From: an uncultured Litoreibacter sp.
Lineage (GTDB): Bacteria; Pseudomonadota; Alphaproteobacteria; Rhodobacterales; Rhodobacteraceae
Direction of reading: 5' to 3'
Assembly (NCBI RefSeq): GCF_947501785.1
Contig: NZ_CANMXB010000001.1
Coordinates: 2,546,501 to 2,610,500, forward strand
DNA: 64,000 nucleotides
Shown here: in pieces, positions 27,049 through 37,347 of the stretch
How positions within the stretch are numbered: the first letter of the stretch is position 1
Layout: every line of letters begins with the position of its first letter
Position numbers and translations under genes: made by a program
Notes under the pieces: model-generated
Seen by the model: only the letters and a program-made list of their open reading frames with translations
The model's database searches: none
Told to the model about the DNA's origin: nothing

Positions 27049-28437
27049 ATGGTATTGGATTGGCTAAAAGAGCCACTGTCAGAGGACACGCCCTGCGGGC
27101 CGGATCTTGAGCAGGCCGATGACCCGGAATTTGTCGAATATTACTTCGAAGCCGAAGGCCGCTTGCCCGAACGCTACTTCATCCCAGGCATGCGGTCCGG
27201 CCGCGACGGGGAAGAGGGCAGCGACGACAAGCTGTTCGACCCGAAATCTGTGGACATCAAGAAAGAACGTGCGACGATTGACGGGCTGCTGAAACGGTCG
27301 CGCGACTTGCGGTTGCTGTCATTGATGGCGCGATGGGAGGTTCTTGCCGGTCGCACGACTGGGTTTGCGGACGCTATTGCCGGTATGGCGGATCTGCTGG
27401 AAGCGTTCCCGGAAGCTGTGCACCCGGTGATTGCCGGATCCAACAGCGATCGGCGCGGAGCGATCGACAATTTGGCAACCCCAGTGACGTCCGTCATTCC
27501 GTTGCAATACGTGTCTCTGACGGGCGAGGCCGATGTGACGTTCCGCCTCTATCAGGTGGCGACGGGCACCGTGACGGCGCGCGCTGGTGAAAGCGAAGCG
27601 ACGAGCTCGGGCATTCTCGATGCGCTGAAAAACGACGGCAACAAAGCCAAGGTTACCAAAACGCAAGACGATCTGACGCGGGCCGCCGATGGCCTGGACC
27701 GTATCAAACGCGCCTGCAAAGCGCATCCGGACAAGCCGATGTCCCTTAATTTCGAAGACCTTATGGGAATGATTTCCCAGATGCAGGACTTGATTCAGCT
27801 GGCGCGGCCTGACCTGTCCGGCTGGGACAGCGCTGGTGCGGCTGCGGCGGCCGAAGTTGAAGAAACGCCGGCCGCTGACGAGCCTGCACCTGCCTCCGAT
27901 GCTGATGGCGGCGGGTCTGATGCCCCAGCAGCCGCAGCGGTTGCCGTTGGCGAAGCAGGCCCGGCGGGCGAGATCACCGGACAGAACGCTGCCAAGGTGA
28001 CACTGCAGGCCGTCGAAGGGTATTTGCGCAGCAAAGAGCCATCCTCCGCCGCATTGTTACTGGTGACCCAAGCCCGGCTGCTGATCGGCAAGCCGTTGAT
28101 TGAGGCGCTTGAGACCCTGCTTCCCGAGGAATCGCGCCGCGCGATTGTGGATTTTGGCCCGGCCACCGGGTTTGCGCTAAACATGGACCGGCTGCGCGCG
28201 CTGTCCGGCGAGGCCCCCGGCATCGCCATCGAGGAAGAGCCGGACCCCACCCCGCCGAAGCTGACCAGCCGCGCCGACGTGGCCAGCCACATTCGGTCCG
28301 TCGAGAACTACTTTCGGGGCAACGAGCCCACCAGCCCCGTCCCCACCCTATTGGTGCGGGCGCGCAGCTATTTGGACAAGGATTTTGACGCAATTGTTGC
28401 CGAGCTTATCCCAATGGCTCCCAAAGAGGACAACTGA
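27049..28437 (+). CDS. tssA: T6SS cap/baseplate-associated protein TssA
   Basis: This protein of about 462 residues begins with the ImpA-type N-terminal domain (MVLDWLKEPLSEDTPCGPDL...DDPEF, with the Cys-Gly-Pro-Asp signature), followed by an acidic, Ala-rich linker at about 263-310 and a helical C-terminal domain. TssA helps prime and extend the contractile tail from the baseplate. I start at ATG 27049; the preceding TTG is less likely. It is followed after 84 bases by tssB. Confidence 0.9.
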   Translation: MVLDWLKEPLSEDTPCGPDLEQADDPEFVEYYFEAEGRLPERYFIPGMRSGRDGEEGSDDKLFDPKSVDIKKERATIDGLLKRSRDLRLLSLMARWEVLAGRTTGFADAIAGMADLLEAFPEAVHPVIAGSNSDRRGAIDNLATPVTSVIPLQYVSLTGEADVTFRLYQVATGTVTARAGESEATSSGILDALKNDGNKAKVTKTQDDLTRAADGLDRIKRACKAHPDKPMSLNFEDLMGMISQMQDLIQLARPDLSGWDSAGAAAAAEVEETPAADEPAPASDADGGGSDAPAAAAVAVGEAGPAGEITGQNAAKVTLQAVEGYLRSKEPSSAALLLVTQARLLIGKPLIEALETLLPEESRRAIVDFGPATGFALNMDRLRALSGEAPGIAIEEEPDPTPPKLTSRADVASHIRSVENYFRGNEPTSPVPTLLVRARSYLDKDFDAIVAELIPMAPKEDN

Positions 28438-28469
28438 CCCCTAATCCCAATTAGATTAACCAAAAAGCG

Positions 28470-28498
28470 TTGACTTGACCCATCGTCGCGGGTTCACT
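28470..28498 (+). promoter_or_regulatory. Possible promoter upstream of tssB
   Basis: TTGACT at 28470-28475 and TTCACT at 28493-28498 are 17 bases apart, but the -10 element is weak. A short inverted repeat TAATC/GATTA at 28442-28458 lies just after the tssA stop. A good AAGGAG site precedes the tssB ATG. Confidence 0.3.
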
Positions 28499-28521
28499 GA
28501 GCCCAACTAAGGAGATTGATT

Positions 28522-29034
28522 ATGGCCTCGGATAAAGCCACAGATTTTATCAAGCGAAATCGCCCCCCACGGGTGAACATTTCCTACGAAGACCCCTACG
28601 ATTCCGAGAAGATGGTGGAATTGCCCTTCGTGATGGGCATCATGTCCGACCTGTCGGGCAACGCCTCCGAAGTTGAGAAGGCCCCGGTTGAAGAGCGCGA
28701 CTTCCGCGACGTGACCGGCGCAACGCTGGACACCTTCATGGAAGACATCCAGCCGGGCGTGTCTTTCAACGTCGAAAACAAGCTTGATGAAGGCAGCGAG
28801 ACCAAGTTGGGTGTGTCACTGCATTTCAAAGAGATGGACGACTTCAACCCTGCCAAGATCGCGCGCCAGGTGCCGTCGCTCAAGCAGCTGCTTGAAGCGC
28901 GGGAACACCTCGCCAATTTGCAGCGTTACATGAACAGCAAGCCAAAGGCCCAGGAGAAGATCAAAGAGCTTCTCAACGACCCTGACCTGATGGCGGCCCT
29001 GGCAGAACGCCAGAAGGCCGAGGAGGACGAATAA
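28522..29034 (+). CDS. tssB: T6SS contractile sheath small subunit TssB (VipA)
   Basis: This 170-residue protein has the TssB signatures RPPRVNISYEDPYD..KMVELPFVMGIMSDLSGN near the N-terminus, followed by VEERDFRDVTG and ARQVPSLKQLLEAREHLANL. It forms the contractile sheath with TssC. I start at ATG 28522 after AAGGAG; an in-frame TTG lies 6 bases earlier. One base separates it from tssC. Confidence 0.97.
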   Translation: MASDKATDFIKRNRPPRVNISYEDPYDSEKMVELPFVMGIMSDLSGNASEVEKAPVEERDFRDVTGATLDTFMEDIQPGVSFNVENKLDEGSETKLGVSLHFKEMDDFNPAKIARQVPSLKQLLEAREHLANLQRYMNSKPKAQEKIKELLNDPDLMAALAERQKAEEDE

Positions 29035-29035
29035 G

Positions 29036-30523
29036 ATGAGCGACACCAGTTCACAAACAGCCGGCGGCGAACAGCTTACGGAGCTTGACGAGTTCTCCGA
29101 CATTCTGCGCCAGACCATCAAGCCCCGCACCGACGTGGCCGCCAAAGAAGTTGACAGCGCCGTTGTGGCCCTTGTCCGCGAAGCGATGGACGACCAGACG
29201 GTTATTGCCGACGACGTCATCGACACGATTGACGCCATCCTGGGCAAGCTGGACCAAAAGCTGACCGACCAGATGAACGAGATCATGCACCACGAGGAAT
29301 TCCAGAAGCTGGAATCGTCCTGGCGTGGGCTGGCCTACACGGTCAACAACTCGGAAACCGACAGCACGCTGCGCGTGAAGGTGATGAACGCATCCAAGTC
29401 GGAACTTCAGGCCGTGATGCGCCGTTACCCCGGCGCCAAGTGGGACCAGAGCCCGCTGCACCAGAAGATCTACGAACAGGAATTCGGCACGCTGGGCGGC
29501 AAGCCATACGGCGCGCTGATCGGGGACTACTACTTTGGCCCCGGCACCGGCGACGTCGCCTTCCTGCGCGACATCGGCAAGATTGCCGCTGCTGCACATG
29601 CCCCGTTCATCGCGGCGGCTGCGCCCGAAGCATTGGGCATGGACAGCTGGAACGAGATCGGCACCCCGCCTGATCTATCCGAGATTTTCGACACGCCCGA
29701 CTTTGCGGCTTGGAACGGCCTGCGCGACAGCGAGAACTCCCGCTACGTCGCACTGACAATGCCGCGCGTCCTGGCGCGTGAGCCTTACAGCCAGAACTCG
29801 ACCTCCATCGTTGAAGAGTTCAACTTCGAGGAAGAGACTGACGGCCATCAGGGCGAGAAATACGCCTGGATGAACGCAGCGCATGCCATGGCGGTCAACA
29901 TCAACCGCGCCCACAAGGAACACGGCTGGACCGTGAAAATCCGCGGCGTGCAATCGGGTGGTGAGGTTCTGAACCTGCCGGCCCATACGTTTGACACCGG
30001 CGACGGGTCCAAGGACCTGAAATGCCCGACGGAAGTGTCGATCACCGACCGCCGTGAAGGCGAGTTGAGCGCGGCAGGCATCATGGGCCTGATCCATCGC
30101 AAACACACAGACAAAGCCGCCTTCATCGGCGCGCAGACGTTGTACAAACCAAAGAAATATGTAGACGAGCTGGCCACGGCCTCTGACAACATGTCGTCCC
30201 GCTTGCCTTACATTTTTGCAGTGTCACGGTTCAGCCATTACCTGAAGTGTATGGTGCGTGACAAAATCGGTCAGTCCCCTGACCGCAACCAGCTGCAAAC
30301 CGAACTTCAGACCTGGGTGAACAAATACGTTTCTGCGAACCCGGAAAGCGCGAGCGAGAAGGAAAAGGCAAAACAACCTTTGGCTGGTGCAAAAGTTGAG
30401 GTGATTGAAGACGAGGAGAACCCCGGCTACTATGTTGGCAAGTTCTTCCTTAAGCCTCATTTCCAACTGGAGGGGATGGATATCGGGATGAGCCTGGTGT
30501 CCAAATTGCCCAACAATAAATAA
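29036..30523 (+). CDS. tssC: T6SS contractile sheath large subunit TssC (VipB)
   Basis: This 495-residue sheath subunit shows the conserved stretches LGKLDQKLTDQMNEIMHHEEFQKLESSWRGL, GALIGDYYFGPGTGDVAFLRDIGKIAAAAHAPF and the C-terminal PHFQLEGMDIGMSLVSKLP. It assembles with TssB around the Hcp tube and is recycled by ClpV. Length is normal for the family. Confidence 0.97.
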   Translation: MSDTSSQTAGGEQLTELDEFSDILRQTIKPRTDVAAKEVDSAVVALVREAMDDQTVIADDVIDTIDAILGKLDQKLTDQMNEIMHHEEFQKLESSWRGLAYTVNNSETDSTLRVKVMNASKSELQAVMRRYPGAKWDQSPLHQKIYEQEFGTLGGKPYGALIGDYYFGPGTGDVAFLRDIGKIAAAAHAPFIAAAAPEALGMDSWNEIGTPPDLSEIFDTPDFAAWNGLRDSENSRYVALTMPRVLAREPYSQNSTSIVEEFNFEEETDGHQGEKYAWMNAAHAMAVNINRAHKEHGWTVKIRGVQSGGEVLNLPAHTFDTGDGSKDLKCPTEVSITDRREGELSAAGIMGLIHRKHTDKAAFIGAQTLYKPKKYVDELATASDNMSSRLPYIFAVSRFSHYLKCMVRDKIGQSPDRNQLQTELQTWVNKYVSANPESASEKEKAKQPLAGAKVEVIEDEENPGYYVGKFFLKPHFQLEGMDIGMSLVSKLPNNK

Positions 30524-30578
30524 GGCGCGAAGCGCTGCTCACATTGAACTACTAATGCCGTAACAAGGAGCTTACCTA

Positions 30579-31076
30579 ATGGCTGTCGATATTTTTCTGA
30601 CACTTTCCAACAAAATCAAAGGCGAATCCCAAGATTCCACATACCGCGATGACATTGATGTGCTGGCATGGTCCTGGGGTATGACCCAGTCCGGCACTAC
30701 GCATGTTGGCGGCGGCGGCGGCGGCGGCAAAGTGAATGTCCAGGACATCACACTGACCAAATACGTTGACCTGGCCTCCAACGACCTGATCAAACGCTGT
30801 ACTTCCGGCGCGCATATCGACGACGGTAAGCTCATCGTGCGCAAATCCGGCGGCGACGCACCGGTTGAGTATTTCATCCTGTCGATGGAAAACATCATGA
30901 TCACGTCCTACAACACCGGCGGCTCCAAGGACGGCCTGGACCGCATCCAAGAGACGCTGACCCTGAACTTCCGCAAGTTCGAGGTGAAGTACACCCTGCA
31001 GGAAGAAACAGGCGCAACCGGCGCATCCTCCATGCACGGCTGGGACGTTGCAGAAAACAAAGAGTGGAGCGCGTAA
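30579..31076 (+). CDS. hcp: Haemolysin-coregulated protein Hcp (TssD), tail tube
   Basis: This 165-residue tube protein of the T6SS starts MAVDIFLTLSNKIKGESQDS and contains KVNVQDITLTKYVD, the typical Hcp core, after a poly-Gly loop of seven residues. It is preceded by AAGGAG and followed by a strong terminator, suggesting that much of the tssB-C-hcp transcript ends here and that Hcp is made in excess. Confidence 0.96.
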   Translation: MAVDIFLTLSNKIKGESQDSTYRDDIDVLAWSWGMTQSGTTHVGGGGGGGKVNVQDITLTKYVDLASNDLIKRCTSGAHIDDGKLIVRKSGGDAPVEYFILSMENIMITSYNTGGSKDGLDRIQETLTLNFRKFEVKYTLQEETGATGASSMHGWDVAENKEWSA

Positions 31077-31102
31077 GCTCCCCCCTTTTTGGAATGAATT
31101 TG

Positions 31103-31134
31103 AGGCCGGCGATTATTATTCGCCGGCCTTTTTT
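31103..31134 (+). terminator. Factor-independent terminator after hcp
   Basis: A 10-bp perfect stem (AGGCCGGCGA at 31103-31112, TCGCCGGCCT at 31120-31129) with a 7-base loop is followed by a T run, 27 bases after the hcp stop. Placed before tssE, it should lower expression of the baseplate genes relative to sheath and tube. Confidence 0.9.
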
Positions 31135-31162
31135 ACACCGAACCTGACTTTGCAGCTGCCGC

Positions 31163-31753
31163 ATGCGTAAACCATATGACCTAACCGTTCCCCCGAACCG
31201 CGACCCGTCGCGGTCAAACCAGCGGCAGGTCTCATTGATGCATGTGTTCCGCGCCTCCGCCGAAAGCGGCGACGCACGCAAAGACGGCAAGGACTATCAG
31301 GACGGCGACCGGTCCATCAACGTGCGCGCCAAGCAGCGCCGCGAAGGGGTGGATGAAAGCGAGTTGCGCCGCCATCTGAACGCCGATCTCAACAACTTGA
31401 TGAACACCATCAGGCTGGACGCCACAGTAGAGTTGGAAGACCATCCACGCGTCGAAAAATCGGTCCTCAATTTCGGCTTTGCCGACATGAGCAGCCTGAC
31501 CCAGTCGCATCTCACCGACCAGAAAATTGCCACCTCGATCCGTGAGTCGCTGATCAACCACGAACCCCGCCTCATCCCCGATAGCATCGAAGTGGTGATC
31601 CGCAAGGACGACCGCGCCCTGACCCAGCAGGTGGCCTTTGACATCTCTGCCGAGATGGTGGCCGACCCCGTCGACATCCCGCTGGATTTCGTTGCCGAGG
31701 TTGACCTGGGCGCGGGCAAGATGGTGATGAAACGCCTGCGGGTGCAGACATGA
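31163..31753 (+). CDS. tssE: T6SS baseplate protein TssE (gp25-like)
   Basis: This 196-residue protein has a basic N-terminal extension of about 60 residues followed by a gp25-like domain (ELRRHLNADLNNLMNTIRLD, VLNFGFADMSSLT, SLINHEPRL). It is a wedge component that nucleates sheath polymerisation. Its end overlaps tssF by 4 bases. Confidence 0.92.
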   Translation: MRKPYDLTVPPNRDPSRSNQRQVSLMHVFRASAESGDARKDGKDYQDGDRSINVRAKQRREGVDESELRRHLNADLNNLMNTIRLDATVELEDHPRVEKSVLNFGFADMSSLTQSHLTDQKIATSIRESLINHEPRLIPDSIEVVIRKDDRALTQQVAFDISAEMVADPVDIPLDFVAEVDLGAGKMVMKRLRVQT

Positions 31754-33672
31754 AGAAGGCCTTCCGCGACGCCTATAACCGCGAGCTTTCGCTGCTTTAT
31801 GAACGCGCCGCGGAATTCTCGGCCGAATACCCGGGCATCGCCGACCGCCTTGGCGGGCTGCTGCGCGAAAACACCGACCCCGCCGTGGCTGGCCTGCTGG
31901 AAGGCAGCGCCTTTCTGGCCGCCCGCGTCCAGCTGAAAATGGACGAAGAGTTCCGTAACTTCACCACCGAGCTGCTGGAACAGATTTTCCCTGACGCCTT
32001 GGCGCCAATCCCGTCCGTTATGTTGGTTCAGGCCAACCCACCCTTCGAGAACAAGGACCTTGAGAACGGGATTTCCTTCAAACCAGGCGACTACCTGGAT
32101 GCCCGATTTGTCGACAGCGACCGCCGCGTGTCATGCCGGTTTCGTCTGGGCGCGCCACTGACATTGTGGCCGCTGAAACTATCCGCCATGGAATACCACC
32201 CCAGCCCAGCCCCAGTAGCAGCGACCGGGCTGGAGATCACCGACAGCACCGTCGCCGGCCTGTCCATCGAATTGCAGCGCCCCGCTGCAGCGGGTGGGGG
32301 CAAGCTGTCCGACCTCAAGCTGGACAGCCTTCCGTTTTACTTCACCGCCGCGATGCCTGACGCTGTCGCACTTTACGAACAGATCCATTGCGACCTGTTG
32401 CGGGTATCTCTGCGGTACCTCAACAGCAACGGCGACCCGGTTTTCGTGCGGCTTGCCCCGCATCAGATCGAACAGATCGGATTTGACCCAGAAGAACGCG
32501 CTTTCCCCCGCTCCAGCAAATTGTTCGACGGCTTCGCGCAGCTGCGGGAGGCGTTTGTCTTCCCACGCAAGTACCTCGGGTTCCGGCTGACCGGGCTGCA
32601 GGACGCGCTGCGCAGCGTGGCGACGGACACCTGCCAGCTGGTGTTCGAGTTTGACACGTCCAGCCCCACCCTGGCGGCCCGGTTGAAATCTGACGACGTG
32701 CGCATCCATGTGGCAACCGCCGTGAACCTATTTGAGGAATCCGCCAGCCAGGTGCGGCTGGACCAGAAGCGGCACGAATTTGTGGTGACCCCTGACAGCA
32801 GCCCGGTCACGCATTACGAGATTCACCAGATCACCGAGGTTTTCGCCCACTACACCGGTGCGCAGACCAAGGTGAAAGTCGCCCCGCTTTACGGGCTGCC
32901 TGAGGACGCGACCAACCCGCGCTCCGCCCTGTACTTCACCACCAAGCGCAAAGAGCGCCGCCTGACCGACCACGAAAAACGGTTTGGCCGACGGCACCGG
33001 TACCGCGGCACCGAAACCTTTGTCGCCCTTTACGAACCGCCCAACACCGAAGACGGCGCGGCGGCACAGCGGCTGCAGATCAAAACGCTGTGCTCCAATC
33101 GGCATTTGCCGGAATACCTGCCGATTGCGGGCTCGTTGGACGACTTTCACATGACCGACGATGTGACGGTCTCGCTGGCCTGCGTGGGCGGCCCCACCCC
33201 GCCGCGCGAACCGATGAGCGAGCTGGAAAAATCCGCGCCGCACCGCGCCATTCAAGGCGACGTGTACTGGCGGATCATCAGCTATTTGTCGCTGTCGCAT
33301 TTCGGGCTGGACGACCGGGGCGGGGACGACGGCGGGGCGGCGTTGCGCGAAGTGCTGTCATTGTTTGCCGACCTTGGCGACGCCTCGGTCGAGGCGCAGG
33401 TGCAGGGCATCATTGGCCTCGACACCCGGCAGATCACCCGGTCCATCCAACGCAGCGATGGCTTCTTTCCCGCCCGTGGCGTCGAGGTGAAACTGACCCT
33501 GGACGAAGAGGCGTATGAGGGCAGCGGCATCATCCTGATGGGCGCAATTCTGGACCGGTTCTTTGCCGAATACGCCACCATCAACAGCTTTACCCAGACC
33601 GTCATTGCGTCGCGGCAGCGCGGGGTCATCAAGACCTGGCCCGCCCGCACCGGAAGCGGGCCGCTGCTATGA
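31750..33672 (+). CDS. tssF: T6SS baseplate protein TssF
   Basis: This 640-residue baseplate wedge subunit starts FRDAYNRELSLLYERAAEFSAEYPGIADRLGG and contains DPAVAGLLEGSAFLAARVQLKMDEEF, the strongest TssF signature. The length is typical. It overlaps both tssE and tssG by 4 bases, indicating coupled translation of the wedge proteins. Confidence 0.96.
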   Translation: MKKAFRDAYNRELSLLYERAAEFSAEYPGIADRLGGLLRENTDPAVAGLLEGSAFLAARVQLKMDEEFRNFTTELLEQIFPDALAPIPSVMLVQANPPFENKDLENGISFKPGDYLDARFVDSDRRVSCRFRLGAPLTLWPLKLSAMEYHPSPAPVAATGLEITDSTVAGLSIELQRPAAAGGGKLSDLKLDSLPFYFTAAMPDAVALYEQIHCDLLRVSLRYLNSNGDPVFVRLAPHQIEQIGFDPEERAFPRSSKLFDGFAQLREAFVFPRKYLGFRLTGLQDALRSVATDTCQLVFEFDTSSPTLAARLKSDDVRIHVATAVNLFEESASQVRLDQKRHEFVVTPDSSPVTHYEIHQITEVFAHYTGAQTKVKVAPLYGLPEDATNPRSALYFTTKRKERRLTDHEKRFGRRHRYRGTETFVALYEPPNTEDGAAAQRLQIKTLCSNRHLPEYLPIAGSLDDFHMTDDVTVSLACVGGPTPPREPMSELEKSAPHRAIQGDVYWRIISYLSLSHFGLDDRGGDDGGAALREVLSLFADLGDASVEAQVQGIIGLDTRQITRSIQRSDGFFPARGVEVKLTLDEEAYEGSGIILMGAILDRFFAEYATINSFTQTVIASRQRGVIKTWPARTGSGPLL

Positions 33673-34667
33673 GCGCGGCCGAGGACACCCCCGAGGCGAT
33701 TGCCGGCCGCCATGGCCTGCTGGCCCTGCTGCGCCGCCTTGAACGCGAACACCCGGACCGCCCCCGCATTGGCCAAAGCCACAACCTCAAGCAGGAATAT
33801 GTGTCGATGGGGCAGGACCCGTTCCTGACCTTCCCCGACGCCGACATCACCAGGTTGGAACATGGCGCGCGGACCGACATCCGCACCCCCGTGCTAGGCT
33901 TTTTCGGCCCGCAAGGCGCGCTACCGATCAACACGACAGAAGAAGTCACCAGGTGGGTGCATAGCGGCGACGAGTCCTTCGTCAAGTTTGCCGACATTTT
34001 CAACGCCCGCTTCCTGCAGCTGTTTTTCCGGTCCTGGTCGGACGCCCATGCGATCAGCCAGTTCGATCACCCCGACAAGGACCGGTTTCAGGAATTTATC
34101 GGCGCGCTCAGCGGGGTCGGTACTAAGGCGTTTCGCGGCCGCGACAGCATCCCCGACATGTTCAAGACGTCGATGGTGCCGCTGCATGCCAGCCGCATCA
34201 AAAGCCCAGTCCGTCTGCGCCAGATGATCGAACACCATCTCAGCGCGCAGGTGCAGGTTGAAGAACATGCGCCGACCTGGCTGGACTTTGAGAAGGGCGA
34301 CCAGAACCGTATGGGAATGCAGGGTTCCACCCTCGGACGGGACATGTTTCTTGGCGCGCGGCTGCAGTCCGTCAGCGAGCGCGTGGTGTTGCACATCCAA
34401 ACCGACAGCCTGCAGGATTACCGCCGCTACCTGCCCGGCGGCGATGCCCATGCCAACCTGTCCGACATCGTGTTTTGGTACCTCGGCAAGACCACGGAAG
34501 TGGGGGTTGAGCTGTCCTTGCCCTCCTCTGAGGTGCCGCAGGCGCAGCTTGGACAGACTGTCGAACTTGGATGGATGGCGGCGCTTGAACCCTCCAACGA
34601 CCCTGAGACCCCCGAATTTGTGGCGGTCGCCCGATACACATTAGACCCGAACGCCAAGGCCGCGTGA
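33669..34667 (+). CDS. tssG: T6SS baseplate protein TssG
   Basis: This 332-residue baseplate subunit partners TssF. Family features are VLGFFGPQGALPINTTEEV near residue 77, FADIFNARFLQLFFRSWSDAHAISQFD, and the middle QNRMGMQGSTLGRDMFLG. It ends 25 bases before clpV. Confidence 0.95.
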   Translation: MSAAEDTPEAIAGRHGLLALLRRLEREHPDRPRIGQSHNLKQEYVSMGQDPFLTFPDADITRLEHGARTDIRTPVLGFFGPQGALPINTTEEVTRWVHSGDESFVKFADIFNARFLQLFFRSWSDAHAISQFDHPDKDRFQEFIGALSGVGTKAFRGRDSIPDMFKTSMVPLHASRIKSPVRLRQMIEHHLSAQVQVEEHAPTWLDFEKGDQNRMGMQGSTLGRDMFLGARLQSVSERVVLHIQTDSLQDYRRYLPGGDAHANLSDIVFWYLGKTTEVGVELSLPSSEVPQAQLGQTVELGWMAALEPSNDPETPEFVAVARYTLDPNAKAA

Positions 34668-34692
34668 GCCGTTAAAGAATAGGATTATTTAG

Positions 34693-37332
34693 ATGACCGA
34701 AATCAGCATTGAAAAATTCGCCGGCAAGATGAACCGCGCGGGCTACGACGCCTTCCTGCAATCGATGCGCTACGCGCGTGGCGAAGGGAACCGCAACGTC
34801 GAGCTGGCGCATTGGCTGTTTCACGCGGTGTCGAACCAGAATGCCGACATCTCGGTCACACTGAAAGAGCTGGGGATCGACCGCGGCGCAGTGCTGAAGT
34901 CGCTCGATAAGGCCATGGCCAAGCTGCAAAAGAACGTCACCGAGACGCCGGGCATTTCGGAAAGCCTGTCGGACACACTGAACCACGCCTGGACCTACGC
35001 ATCGCTGTTTTTCAACGAAGCGCAGATACGCACCGGACATGTTCTGGTGGCTGTGCTGAACGACGCCAACCTGAAACGCGAACTGGGCCAGGCCGCGCCT
35101 GAAATGCGGGAGATGACGGCGGAGCATATCGGCAAGGAGGCCCGCAACCTGTGGTCGACCTCGGAAGAGGAGCAGATGCAGCCGATGGATGGCACGTCCG
35201 TGGGCGGCGCATCAGGTGGGCCGGGCCGTGCAGAAGGCGGCGCATCTACCGCGCTGGGTCAGTATTCGGTGGATATGACGGCGGATGCGGAAAGCGGGAC
35301 GATGGACCCGATTGTCGGCCGTGACGAAGAAATACGGCAGATCGTGGATGTGCTGCTGCGCCGCCGCCAGAACAACCCGATCCTGACGGGGGAAGCCGGT
35401 GTCGGGAAGACGGCTGTGGTCGAAGGCTTCGCGCAAAGGTTGGCCGCGAATGACGTGCCGCCCAAGTTGCAAGGTACGCGGCTGCATATGCTGGATATCC
35501 AATCGATGCAGGCCGGTGCCTCGATGAAGGGCGAGTTTGAGCAGCGGCTGAAATCGGTGATCGACGAGGTCCAGTCGTCACCCACCCCGATCATATTGTT
35601 CATTGACGAAGCGCATACGCTGATCGGCGCGGGCGGGGCGCAAGGGACGGGTGACGCCGCCAACCTGTTGAAACCGGCGCTTGCGCGCGGGACGCTCAGG
35701 ACCATTGGGGCGACGACATTCGCCGAGTACCGCAATTATTTTGAAAAAGACCCCGCCCTGACGCGGCGCTTTCAGCCGGTAAATGTGGATGAGCCGGATA
35801 TCGAGAAATGCTGCTACATGATCCGCGGCATACTGGCCCCGATGGAGGACCACCATAAGGTGCGCATCTCGGATGAGGCGATTGTGGCCGCCGTCAGCCT
35901 GTCGGCCCGTTATATCCCGTCACGGCAATTGCCAGACAAAGCGGTGTCTCTGCTGGATACAGCCTGCGCGCGGGTGGCTGTCTCTCAGGCCTCCACCCCA
36001 GCGCGGATTGCGGATCTGAAGCAATCCATCGCAGCGTTAGAGAAAGAGATAGAAGGCAAGATTTCGCAGCGTGATCTGGGCGAGGCCAATGAGGACCGCC
36101 GCGAAGAGGCGGAAGAAGCCTTGGCGAAAAAGCAGGAAGAACTGGAAGCCGCTGAGGCGCTTTATGCAACCGAGAAGGGCGTGGTCGACAAGATCTTGGA
36201 GCTGCGTTTGGCGATTGCGTCCGACGAGGAAGAAGAGGTCGACGAAGACGCCCTGCGCGCCGAGATGGCCGAGAAAATGGAGGCGTTGGACGCGACCGAC
36301 CCCGACGACCGCATGGTCTATGCGCATGTGGATGAGCAGGCCGTGGCCTCGGTGATTTCCGACTGGACGGGCATCCCGGCGGGCCGGATGGTGACAGACG
36401 AATTGCAGCAAGTCCTGATGCTGGCGGATCACCTGAAAGAGCGCGTGATCGGGCAGGATCACGGGCTGAAGATGATTGCGAAACGGATTGAAACCTCCCG
36501 TGCGGGCCTGTCGAACCCGAACAAACCCATCGGGGTGTTCATGCTGTGCGGCCCATCGGGCGTTGGTAAGACCGAGACCGCGCTTGCGCTTGCCGAAAGC
36601 CTGTATGGCGGCGAACAGAACATCATTACCATCAACATGTCGGAGTTTCAGGAGGCGCATTCCGTGTCGCTGCTGAAAGGGGCGCCTCCGGGCTATGTCG
36701 GTTACGGCGAAGGCGGACGGCTGACCGAAGCTGTGCGGCGCAAACCCTATTCGGTGGTGCTGCTGGACGAGGTCGAAAAGGCCCACCCCGACATCCACGA
36801 GCTGTTTTTTCAAGTGTTCGACAAGGGCATCATGGAGGACGGCAACGGCCGCGCGATCAACTTCAAGAACACGCTGATATTGCTGACCTCAAACGTGGGC
36901 ACCGATGTGATCATGGAGATGGCGGACGAGGGCAAAACCACGCCAGATATGGACGAACTGAATGCCGCGATGAAGCCGTTCCTGACAGATGTGTTCCCGC
37001 CAGCATTGCTGGGCCGGATTGTCACAATTCCATATTTTCCGCTGGGCCAAGAGGTCTTGGGCGGCATTACTCGTTTGAAGCTGAACGCAGTGGTAAAACG
37101 CCTGAAGGACGCGCATGGCGCGACGCTGACCTACAGCGACGAGGTGCTGGCCCATATTGTCGAGCAATGCCGCGACCCCGACAGCGGCGGGCGGATGATC
37201 GACAACATCATCACCAACTCAATCCTGCCGGACCTTTCGCGGCAAGTGCTGGGTCGCATGGTGTCAGGCAACGAGATGTCCAGCGTCGAGATCGTGATGA
37301 AGGACGGAACCTATCACTACGAGTTCAGCTAG
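34693..37332 (+). CDS. tssH: T6SS sheath-disassembly ATPase ClpV (TssH)
   Basis: This 879-residue AAA+ unfoldase of the Clp/Hsp100 family has an N-terminal repeat domain, the first Walker A GEAGVGKTA near residue 235, a coiled-coil middle region at about 430-520, and the second Walker A GPSGVGKTE near residue 622. It extracts TssC from contracted sheaths for reuse. The T6SS subtype is supported by position and by the absence of other Clp partners. The gene converges with the next leftward operon, 15 bases away. Confidence 0.96.
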   Translation: MTEISIEKFAGKMNRAGYDAFLQSMRYARGEGNRNVELAHWLFHAVSNQNADISVTLKELGIDRGAVLKSLDKAMAKLQKNVTETPGISESLSDTLNHAWTYASLFFNEAQIRTGHVLVAVLNDANLKRELGQAAPEMREMTAEHIGKEARNLWSTSEEEQMQPMDGTSVGGASGGPGRAEGGASTALGQYSVDMTADAESGTMDPIVGRDEEIRQIVDVLLRRRQNNPILTGEAGVGKTAVVEGFAQRLAANDVPPKLQGTRLHMLDIQSMQAGASMKGEFEQRLKSVIDEVQSSPTPIILFIDEAHTLIGAGGAQGTGDAANLLKPALARGTLRTIGATTFAEYRNYFEKDPALTRRFQPVNVDEPDIEKCCYMIRGILAPMEDHHKVRISDEAIVAAVSLSARYIPSRQLPDKAVSLLDTACARVAVSQASTPARIADLKQSIAALEKEIEGKISQRDLGEANEDRREEAEEALAKKQEELEAAEALYATEKGVVDKILELRLAIASDEEEEVDEDALRAEMAEKMEALDATDPDDRMVYAHVDEQAVASVISDWTGIPAGRMVTDELQQVLMLADHLKERVIGQDHGLKMIAKRIETSRAGLSNPNKPIGVFMLCGPSGVGKTETALALAESLYGGEQNIITINMSEFQEAHSVSLLKGAPPGYVGYGEGGRLTEAVRRKPYSVVLLDEVEKAHPDIHELFFQVFDKGIMEDGNGRAINFKNTLILLTSNVGTDVIMEMADEGKTTPDMDELNAAMKPFLTDVFPPALLGRIVTIPYFPLGQEVLGGITRLKLNAVVKRLKDAHGATLTYSDEVLAHIVEQCRDPDSGGRMIDNIITNSILPDLSRQVLGRMVSGNEMSSVEIVMKDGTYHYEFS

Positions 37333-37347
37333 CTGCTTGCCTGCAAA